A DNA stretch of 6,089 nt from CAYVOX01 sp964453035 (lineage in GTDB: Bacteria > Chloroflexota > Anaerolineae > Anaerolineales > Anaerolineaceae): assembly GCA_964453035.1 (NCBI GenBank), contig CAYVOX010000167.1, positions 1 to 6,089 on the forward strand. The letters are read 5' to 3'. Numbering within the stretch: the stretch's first letter is position 1; each line of letters begins with the position of its first letter. The position numbers and the translations under genes were made by a program. The notes under the pieces were generated by a model, which was not told the DNA's origin, did not search any database, and saw only the letters and a program-made list of their open reading frames with translations. Shown here piece after piece: positions 1 through 5,234 of the stretch.

Positions 1-941
1 TCTGCGAGGTGGAGGATGGCAAAGTGAGCACCTTTGAGGGGGATTACTCCGCTTTCATCCTGGATAAGGAGCAGCGCCAGGCGCGCCAGTCTGAGCTTTA
101 CCAGGTACAGCAGCGCCAGATCGCGCGCATTGAAACTGCCATCAAGCGCTACGCCATTTGGGCGAAGACCTACGACAGCGAGAAATTCGCCAAACGCGCC
201 CGCGCCATCCAGAACCGGCTCGACCGCATGGAACGCATTGACCGCCCGGTGCTGGAACGCCAAAGAATGGAGCTGCGCCTGAGCGGCTGGCGCGGTTCAC
301 AGCGCGTGCTGCAGATGCGTGCGGTCAGCAAATCCTTTGAAGAGAAACAGGTGCTGCGCGGGGTTGACCTGGTGCTGCATCACGGCGAACGCGTGGGCGT
401 GATTGGCAGGAACGGCACGGGAAAATCCGTGCTGTTGCGCCTGGCGCTGGGGTTGCTTGCCCCGGATAAGGGCGAGGTCATCCTTGGACCGAGTGTACAG
501 ACCGGATATTATGCCCAGCGGCATGAGACGCTGGATCCCGAACAAACCGTTCTGCATGCCATCCGCCTGGCGGGCAGCATGGGCGAGAACAGCGCGGTGG
601 CGTTCGCGGCCAAGTACCTCTTCACCTACCGCCAGTGCACCCAACCGATAAAAACCCTTTCCGGCGGCGAGCGCAGCCGTTTGCAGCTGGCGCTGGTGGT
701 GCTCTCCAAAGCTAATTTTCTTCTGTTGGATGAACCCACCAACAACCTGGATATCGCCTCTGCGGAGGTGCTGGAGGAATCTTTGACGGAGTTTGAAGGC
801 ACAGCGCTGATCATTTCTCACGACCGTTATTTCCTGGACCGGGTGGTCGATCGCATTTTGGTGGTGGAGGATGGCGGGGTGACCGCCTTTCCGGGCGGAT
901 ATAGCGACTGGCTGATGGCGGCCAGCAAGAAGGAGGGATGA
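1..941 (+). CDS. ABC-F family ATPase, C-terminal part (5' partial)
   Basis: The frame is open from base 3 with no start, so the first ATPase domain lies outside the window. Numbering from the GTG codon at 9: residues 1-18 are the tail of the first domain. A basic, helical interdomain linker follows at about 19-95 (the region that contacts P-site tRNA in ABC-F proteins). The second ATPase domain has Walker A GRNGTGKS (133-140), a Q-loop at YYAQ (167-170), signature LSGGE (217-221), Walker B FLLLDEP (237-243), D-loop NNLD (245-248) and switch His271. All catalytic elements are intact. There are no membrane segments, and the protein stops soon after the second ATPase domain with no C-terminal extension. 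ABC-F proteins are soluble and act on ribosomes, either in translation control or in protection from ribosome-binding antibiotics. Without the first half I cannot choose a subfamily. The stop overlaps the start of the hydrolase gene, so the two are probably co-translated. Confidence 0.93.
   Translation, partial: CEVEDGKVSTFEGDYSAFILDKEQRQARQSELYQVQQRQIARIETAIKRYAIWAKTYDSEKFAKRARAIQNRLDRMERIDRPVLERQRMELRLSGWRGSQRVLQMRAVSKSFEEKQVLRGVDLVLHHGERVGVIGRNGTGKSVLLRLALGLLAPDKGEVILGPSVQTGYYAQRHETLDPEQTVLHAIRLAGSMGENSAVAFAAKYLFTYRQCTQPIKTLSGGERSRLQLALVVLSKANFLLLDEPTNNLDIASAEVLEESLTEFEGTALIISHDRYFLDRVVDRILVVEDGGVTAFPGGYSDWLMAASKKEG
931..936 (+). promoter_or_regulatory. Ribosome binding site for the alpha/beta hydrolase
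   Basis: A perfect AGGAGG lies inside the last codons of the ABC-F gene. Two tandem ATGs follow, at 938 and 941. Spacing is 1 base to the first and 4 bases to the second, so the second ATG is the more likely start. Confidence 0.7.
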
Positions 942-1615
942 TGCAACAGAAAAAGATAAGCACTCTCCGCGGGGAGGTGTATTACTGGACGGCAGGGGAG
1001 GGGCAGGAATGCGTTTTTTTCACCCACGGGGCGACCATGGATCATGGCATGTTCAAAGACCAGGTCAGTCACTTTCAACCGACCCGTCGTGTGATCACCT
1101 GGGATGTTCCCGCGCACGGGCTATCCCGACCTTATGCGGGTTTTTCGGTGGCCAGCGCGGCGCAAGATCTTGTGCAAATCCTCGATGAGGAAGGGATAGG
1201 GAAGGCGCACCTGGTGGGGCAGTCGATGGGCGGCTACATCATCCAGGAGGTTGCCAGGCAGTTCCCCGACCGGGTCGTTTCACTNNNNNNNNNNNNNNNN
1301 NNNNNNNNNNNNNNNNNNNNNNNNNNNNNNNNNNNNNNNNNNNNNNNNNNNNNNNNNNNNNNNNNNNNNNNNNNNNNNNNNNNNGTGATGGCGTACCCCA
1401 GGGATCATACCCTGCCACAACCTGTGCTTGTCACTTTTGGAGAGCAGGACGTGACCGGCAAGGTGGCTGCTTACTGCCGCGAGTGGTCCAGGCGCGAGGA
1501 TCGCCCGCTGAAGCTCATCCCCGAGGCAGCGCATAACGCCAATATGGACAACCCGCAGGCGTTTAACGCCACCCTTGAGGAATTCCTCGACAAAGTGGAG
1601 CGCAATGCGGTCTGA
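941..1615 (+). CDS. Alpha/beta hydrolase, interrupted by assembly gap
   Basis: A serine hydrolase of the alpha/beta fold. Using ATG 938 as residue 1 and counting through the gap as written, the visible parts are an oxyanion-hole strand ending in THG (29-31), strand VITWDVPAHG (52-61), nucleophile elbow GQSMGG with Ser96, catalytic acid Asp171 in FGEQD, and His199 in AAHNAN. The full Ser-Asp-His triad is therefore present. The N run replaces the segment after the nucleophile helix, which carries the cap or lid in this family and shapes the substrate pocket. Only 34 codons separate the two halves as written, while relatives usually have roughly twice that or more, so the real gene is probably longer than shown. 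ATG 941 is preferred over ATG 938 on Shine-Dalgarno spacing. The start overlaps the ABC-F stop (TGATG). No signal peptide is seen, so it is cytoplasmic. The substrate is unknown. Confidence 0.88.
   Translation: MQQKKISTLRGEVYYWTAGEGQECVFFTHGATMDHGMFKDQVSHFQPTRRVITWDVPAHGLSRPYAGFSVASAAQDLVQILDEEGIGKAHLVGQSMGGYIIQEVARQFPDRVVSXXXXXXXXXXXXXXXXXXXXXXXXXXXXXXXXXXVMAYPRDHTLPQPVLVTFGEQDVTGKVAAYCREWSRREDRPLKLIPEAAHNANMDNPQAFNATLEEFLDKVERNAV
1285..1384. other. Assembly gap of exactly 100 N
   Basis: One hundred consecutive N bases within the alpha/beta hydrolase gene. A run of exactly 100 is the usual placeholder for a scaffold gap of unknown size, so its length is not evidence of the true distance. 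The hydrolase frame appears to continue across it, but that is not proof. The first partly masked codon (CTN) must be Leu. Confidence 0.97.
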
Positions 1616-1704
1616 GTTGCTGGGTCGGGCTGTGCGCTTGCAATTTTTCTATTACCTGTTCAGTTGGATGGAAGAATTACCCTGGTTAAAAGGGAAAGCT
1701 GACC

Positions 1705-2712
1705 ATGCAGCAACCTCCTGATATCTCCCCGCATCGGCTGGCAGCCTGCCTGCAGGAAAAGTACGCCCTGCGGGTGCGCGACATGGAATTCCTGCCAGTG
1801 GGGGCTGACCTGAACACGGCGGCGTTCCGGGTTACAACCACGCATGGCACCCTGTACTTTGCAAAGCTGCGCCTGGCGAAATTCAAACCGCTGATGGTGG
1901 AACTGCCCGCCTGGTTGGCCTCCCGCGGGGTGGAAGGCATCATTGCCCCGCTCACCACCGTGGATGGAAGATTGTGGGCGGAATTGGAGGACGCGCAGGT
2001 GGTGCTGATGCCCTACATCGCCGGCAGGGATGCCTACGAAGTCGCTCTGACTGCCGTGCAGTGGCAGGGTTTTGGCAGGGTCGTCGCGCAGGTGCACAGC
2101 CTGCCCCTTCCGACAAGCCTGGAGCAAGCCCTCAACCGCGAGGCGGATACCCCCGATTGGTGTGCGCGTCTGCGCGGCTTGCTCACCCAAAAACCCTGGC
2201 AGGCAGCCGAAGATGACCTGGCGGACAAACTGGGTGCTTACCTGCTTACTCACGGGGAGGTTTTGCAGGAGCTCATTCAGCGCACCGGGGAACTTGGCGC
2301 GCAGGTGCGGCGCAAGAACCTGCCCCTGGTGCTGTGCCACGCTGACTTGCATCCCGGCAACCTGCATATTGACGGGCAGGGCAGGGTTTACCTGATTGAC
2401 TGGGACGACCCGCTGCTTGCCCCGCGCGAGCGCGACCTGATGTTCGTGGGCGGCGGGCAGGGATTTGCCGGCGCAACCCCCGGTTTTGAGCAGCGCCATT
2501 TTTACGGTGGTTATGGGGATCATCCAGTGGATGCGGACGCGCGGTCGTATTTCCGTGGGAAGCGGGTGGTGGAGGATATCGTTCTCTTTGCTGAAGCCAT
2601 CCTTGACCCGCGGGTGGGGCAGCTCAACCGGGAGCAGTCGTTCGAATACCTGAAAAACAACTTTGCTCCAGGGGGCATGCTCCAGGCTGCCATGCCTGGG
2701 TGGGAGGGATAA
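1705..2712 (+). CDS. APH-fold small-molecule kinase, APH(9)-like
   Basis: A 335-residue cytoplasmic kinase of the aminoglycoside phosphotransferase/choline kinase fold, which transfers phosphate from ATP to a hydroxyl of a small molecule. The N-lobe (about 1-105) holds the probable ATP-binding lysine in YFAKLR (Lys54), and the hinge is near LMPYI (101-105). The C-lobe carries the Brenner motif HADLHPGN with His212, catalytic Asp214 and Asn219, then the metal-binding IDWD (Asp232, Asp234). The following APRERDLMFVGGG (239-251) closely resembles what I recall of spectinomycin kinase APH(9)-type proteins, which is why I favour that branch over choline or homoserine kinases. Length is normal. The ATG at 1705 has only a weak AGGG 10 bases upstream. 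It stands 89 bases after the hydrolase and ends at the shared terminator. Whether it modifies an antibiotic or a metabolite is not decided by sequence alone. Confidence 0.85.
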   Translation: MQQPPDISPHRLAACLQEKYALRVRDMEFLPVGADLNTAAFRVTTTHGTLYFAKLRLAKFKPLMVELPAWLASRGVEGIIAPLTTVDGRLWAELEDAQVVLMPYIAGRDAYEVALTAVQWQGFGRVVAQVHSLPLPTSLEQALNREADTPDWCARLRGLLTQKPWQAAEDDLADKLGAYLLTHGEVLQELIQRTGELGAQVRRKNLPLVLCHADLHPGNLHIDGQGRVYLIDWDDPLLAPRERDLMFVGGGQGFAGATPGFEQRHFYGGYGDHPVDADARSYFRGKRVVEDIVLFAEAILDPRVGQLNREQSFEYLKNNFAPGGMLQAAMPGWEG

Positions 2713-2714
2713 GC

Positions 2715-2749
2715 AAAAAAACCCGTGAGGTCACTCGCGGGGTTTCTTT
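2715..2749. terminator. Bidirectional intrinsic terminator
   Basis: The left arm at 2719-2729 (AAACCCGTGAG) pairs with the right arm at 2734-2745 (CTCGCGGGGTTT) across a GTCA loop, giving about 11 pairs with one bulged G and one G-T wobble. On the plus strand a T-rich tail TTTCTTT follows (2743-2749). On the minus strand the stem runs into seven Ts (complement of 2715-2721). It therefore serves both the kinase gene, which ends at 2712, and the converging minus-strand operon. The stop codon of the minus-strand gene is in the loop. Confidence 0.85.
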
Positions 2750-2919
2750 AATTCATTTCTGCGCCGCTTGGCTAGGTAGAGCAGGGTAATCGCAGCGAAC
2801 AACCCCGCCAGCCAGCCGCCGGGTTTGAGGAGCGCGTTCCCCAAAAATACCAGCACCAGCACGAACGCGGCTGCCAGCACCCAGTCCAGCAGGTTCATAT
2901 CCTCCAGGAAAGCCCTCAA
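2731..2919 (-). CDS. Small two-helix membrane protein, unknown function
   Basis: I do not recognise this 62-residue protein. It has two hydrophobic segments (about 12-31 and 36-50) separated by a short KPGG turn, and a strongly basic tail (KRRR at 51-54, then KKPRE). The tail predicts a hairpin with both ends in the cytoplasm. The chosen start is TTG at 2919, which overlaps the stop of the preceding peptidase-like gene as TTGA and has GAGGAG 8 bases upstream. An ATG at codon 8 (2898) is the alternative, giving 55 residues, but the GGAGG before it is only 2 bases away. The last five codons and the stop form part of the terminator hairpin. Its place as the last gene of the methyltransferase/peptidase-like unit suggests co-expression, but its role is unknown. 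The coherent two-helix layout and coupled start argue that it is real. Confidence 0.7.
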   Translation of the reverse strand: MRAFLEDMNLLDWVLAAAFVLVLVFLGNALLKPGGWLAGLFAAITLLYLAKRRRNELKKPRE

Positions 2920-4205
2920 GGCGTCATCTCCTCAAGCAAGCCGCCAGCCAGGAGCTGCGCGGCGATGGGGGCGATCTGGCGCACCGGTTTGCCGATGATG
3001 CTGCTGATCTCCAGCAGGTCGTTGCTGCCGTCGGCATAGGCGATGAAGTCCATCATCGTCTCCACCATCGCGCCGGTTTCGCGGGTGCTCAGGTGCGGGT
3101 ACAACCCGCGCTTATCCAGCTTGGGTTCGCATTTGCTTGTCACCCGGTAGGTACGGTTGCATTCGAGCACCTCGATGCATTCCTTCACGTAGTCGTAACC
3201 GCCCTGCAGACCCTGCGGGGTGACGAAATCCAGGTTGTCGAGCGAGGTGTGATACTCGGGATATTCACTGTACTTGCTGCGCGAAAGCGTCACCAGGGGC
3301 AGGTCCACGCCCGGGCTGCAGTACTGACGCTCGTCACTGCCGCGATCTAGGAAGGAATAGCGGGTAAACCCGGGATGCGCATGGGTAAGGACGTTCTCCG
3401 CCACGCGGTCTGCCAGCGTGTTGCCGTAGCGGGATGCCACGTAAGAGTATGCGCGCTCATCCCCGACGCAGGAGATGTTGAAACCGGCGATGACGTTGCG
3501 CTGCAATTCCTCCAGGTGCCGGCTGAGGTAGGTGATCGAGCCGATCGTCTCCGGGATGAAGATGATGCGGTAGCTGTAGCGGCGCGGCTGGGAGGCCAGC
3601 CAGCTGGCGATGTGCGCGGTCACCACCGGGCCGGAGAGTTCATTGTTCGCCATTGAGGGGTGGCACACGTAGGTGGAGAGGAATACCTCGCGGGTGCTTT
3701 CACCCTTGAGCAGGAACTCGCCGTAGGTCAGGCTGCCGGGCTCCAGCGTGCTGTCAATGCAGACGTGGTAATTGCCAGGCTGCAGCCTCACGCGCTCTTC
3801 ATGTGCCAGGCAGAAGCCCCAGCGTTCCTTGTAATACGAGGTGATGTAAGGGATGGCGGTGGGTAGTTCCGGCAGGCTGTAGAGGTGCGGCTGCAATTCC
3901 TCCAGGGAAATCAATTGGTTTACGGGGATGGAGTAGCCCACCACGTGCAGGTTGCTGTTTTTGAAATCGATCACCCGCCGCCCGCGTTCATCTTCCACCC
4001 AGGCGTCGCGGATGTTCCACTCACGCGGTACGACCCAGTCAAACACCTTGGTGCCGGAAGGCACCTCGTGGATCGTCAGCGGGATGATCTCGCCGAGCAT
4101 GCGCAGGGTCTCGCGGGTACCGTTGCCGGTAATGCTGCGGCAGATGGGGAAAGCCCGGCTCATCCACTGGTGCATCAGTTCGCCGGGGGTGGCGGGTTCG
4201 GGCAT
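2916..4205 (-). CDS. Aminopeptidase-like protein, DUF4910/DUF2172 type with C-terminal winged helix
   Basis: A 429-residue cytoplasmic protein of the COG4310 family, whose core resembles M28-type zinc aminopeptidases. The N-terminal part of the core contains PICRSITGNGTRETL (20-34). A family-specific inserted domain (DUF2172) spans roughly 55-150. The metal-site core follows: CHPSMANNELSG (181-192, His182 and Glu189 probable ligands), PETIGS (218-223), GDER (248-251), RGSDERQY (288-295) and EYHTSLDN (317-324, His319 probable ligand). The last 50 or so residues (about 378-427) look like the winged-helix domain often found at the end of this family (HTH_47). All core motifs that I know for the family are present, and length is typical. 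It begins 2 bases after the methyltransferase stop with only a weak ribosome site, implying coupling. Relatives often sit in surface-polysaccharide loci. The physiological substrate is unknown, and peptidase activity should not be assumed. Confidence 0.9.
   Translation of the reverse strand: MPEPATPGELMHQWMSRAFPICRSITGNGTRETLRMLGEIIPLTIHEVPSGTKVFDWVVPREWNIRDAWVEDERGRRVIDFKNSNLHVVGYSIPVNQLISLEELQPHLYSLPELPTAIPYITSYYKERWGFCLAHEERVRLQPGNYHVCIDSTLEPGSLTYGEFLLKGESTREVFLSTYVCHPSMANNELSGPVVTAHIASWLASQPRRYSYRIIFIPETIGSITYLSRHLEELQRNVIAGFNISCVGDERAYSYVASRYGNTLADRVAENVLTHAHPGFTRYSFLDRGSDERQYCSPGVDLPLVTLSRSKYSEYPEYHTSLDNLDFVTPQGLQGGYDYVKECIEVLECNRTYRVTSKCEPKLDKRGLYPHLSTRETGAMVETMMDFIAYADGSNDLLEISSIIGKPVRQIAPIAAQLLAGGLLEEMTP
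2928..2933 (-). promoter_or_regulatory. Ribosome binding site supporting the TTG start at 2919
   Basis: GAGGAG on the minus strand, inside the last codons of the aminopeptidase-like gene, 8 bases before the TTG. This spacing is the main reason to prefer the longer form of the small membrane protein. Confidence 0.5.
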
Positions 4206-4207
4206 AC

Positions 4208-5110
4208 CTAACCGCCGTTGACCGCTTCGACCACGAAGGCGGAGCAGAGGAAGTACCCGCGCCAGTTGGAGGGTTCGTGCTCCAGCCGGATGGCTTCACT
4301 GCGGAAGAGGGCGGGGTTGGTCTTCTCCAGGTAGGGCATGGCGGGGTGGTAGTGGTACCACAGCAGCTTGATGTCGCTGAAGCCCAGGCGCTTGAACTGC
4401 TCGGTCACCTCGAAGGGGTTGTGGAACTTGGAGAGGATGGCGTCAAAACCGGGGGCGTCGCTGCCCTCCACCTTTTCGCGCACGGGGGGCATATCCACCC
4501 GCAGGCGGCTCTCGAGGTCCTTGCGCACCATCTCCTTCAGCTCGGGGGCAACGCCGGCGAGCAGCTCATCCACCACGAAATCCACCGTGTAGCGATTGAA
4601 AGAGAACAGAGAAAGCAGCTGGTTGCGGAATTCAATGAAGACGCTGCCACCGGGGCGCACCAGGGTGGCCATGTTCTTCAGCACCATGTCGTCGTTCTCC
4701 ACGTGCGGCATCACGCCCATCGCCATCAAGCCGTCAAAGCGTCCCTCCTTGAGGGAATGCGCGTAGGTGGTGGGGTCCTGGATATCCGCCCAGAAGATGT
4801 GCTCGGGGTTCATGCCGTTCTTTTCCATGGTCGCCTTGGAGCGTTTGACCATTTCTCGCGAGATGTCGAAGCCCCACACGTCGATCCCCGCCTTGCCCAG
4901 GGTCGCCAGGGGGGTGCCTTCGCCCACGCCCACCTCGATGACGCGCCGGATGCCCTTGGAAACGAACGAGTTCAGCAGCATCTGCAGGCGGAAGTAATTC
5001 GCCGCGTAGGGGGCGTTCAGGTCGTACAGTCGGTCGCGCTCGTACTGTTCGTGGTAGCCGTCGGCGCGGGCGTCGTAATGGCTGTCTATGGATTTTGAGG
5101 GATCGGTCAT
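4208..5110 (-). CDS. Class I SAM-dependent methyltransferase
   Basis: A 300-residue cytoplasmic methyltransferase with a Rossmann fold. The SAM-binding motif I is VIEVGVGEGT (57-66), the acidic residue after strand 2 is Asp82 in GFDIS, the adenine-contact region is ADIQD (108-112), motif III/IV is at GLMAMGVMPHVEN (127-139), and the post-motif strand is LVRPGGSVFIEF (150-161). An N-terminal helical part (1-50) and an insertion at about 165-235 before the last strands probably shape the acceptor pocket. The YHYHP segment (252-256) may line it. The start at 5110 has AAGGAG 8 bases upstream. It is the first gene of the unit with the aminopeptidase-like protein, so a sugar, glycan or small metabolite acceptor is more plausible than RNA or DNA. 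That is inference from context, and no substrate-specific motif is recognised. Confidence 0.9.
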   Translation of the reverse strand: MTDPSKSIDSHYDARADGYHEQYERDRLYDLNAPYAANYFRLQMLLNSFVSKGIRRVIEVGVGEGTPLATLGKAGIDVWGFDISREMVKRSKATMEKNGMNPEHIFWADIQDPTTYAHSLKEGRFDGLMAMGVMPHVENDDMVLKNMATLVRPGGSVFIEFRNQLLSLFSFNRYTVDFVVDELLAGVAPELKEMVRKDLESRLRVDMPPVREKVEGSDAPGFDAILSKFHNPFEVTEQFKRLGFSDIKLLWYHYHPAMPYLEKTNPALFRSEAIRLEHEPSNWRGYFLCSAFVVEAVNGG

Positions 5111-5118
5111 CGGGGTCT

Positions 5119-5124
5119 CTCCTT
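5119..5124 (-). promoter_or_regulatory. Ribosome binding site of the methyltransferase gene
   Basis: AAGGAG on the minus strand, 8 bases before the ATG at 5110. It fixes the start of the methyltransferase well. Confidence 0.75.
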
Positions 5125-5146
5125 GGCAGGGTTTTGAAGATCAGGT

Positions 5147-5190
5147 GACCAGGCCGTCGCAAGTCCCGCGAGGGAACGCGCAGGCTGGTC
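5147..5190 (-). other. 44-base imperfect palindrome in the methyltransferase 5' leader
   Basis: On the minus strand GACCAG pairs with CTGGTC at the ends (plus two C-G pairs after a one-base bulge). Inner stems CGC/GCG and TCCC/GGGA close a TCGC tetraloop. No T-run follows on either strand, so it is not a standard terminator. It lies between a candidate promoter and the ribosome binding site, where it would form a 5' leader stem-loop, but it could equally be a dispersed palindromic repeat. Confidence 0.5.
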
Positions 5191-5198
5191 AACTTAAA

Positions 5199-5225
5199 AT
5201 CATATCATGTTTGCGGGTTTGTGAA
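5199..5225 (-). promoter_or_regulatory. Candidate promoter of the methyltransferase unit
   Basis: On the minus strand TTCACA (5225-5220) and TATGAT (5204-5199) are separated by 15 bases, or 16 if the first box is shifted by one. The local A+T-rich patch stands out in G+C-rich surroundings and has the right orientation and distance for the methyltransferase. Spacer length is short, so this is tentative. Confidence 0.35.
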
Positions 5226-5234
5226 CTTGCTTTT

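Noticed and set aside
1615..1650. Possible terminator after the hydrolase: AGTTGC and GCAATT followed by TTTTCT
   Set aside because: The stem is only six pairs with a wobble and the loop is 19 bases, too weak to call.
1638..1704. Promoter boxes and a loose ATTACC-TG-TT direct repeat upstream of the kinase
   Set aside because: TTGCAA at 1638 has no well-spaced -10 box, other pairs match only about half of the consensus, and the two repeat copies (1651 and 1676) differ by insertions. A promoter may exist here but cannot be placed.
1660..2523. Minus-strand 287-codon open frame opposite the kinase
   Set aside because: There are no recognisable motifs and composition is biased. The plus strand carries the intact kinase motifs.
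2682..2699. CCAGGC/GCCTGG hairpin near the 3' end of the kinase gene
   Set aside because: It is a six-pair stem inside coding sequence with no T-run, and a much better terminator follows just downstream.
3093..4211. Series of plus-strand open frames opposite the aminopeptidase-like gene
   Set aside because: They are antisense shadows. None has a domain, and the minus strand has a full-length conserved protein.
4277..5098. Plus-strand 273-codon open frame opposite the methyltransferase
   Set aside because: Its translation is rich in Val, His and Gly with no domain pattern, and the opposite strand encodes a clear methyltransferase. It is a shadow of G+C-biased codon use.
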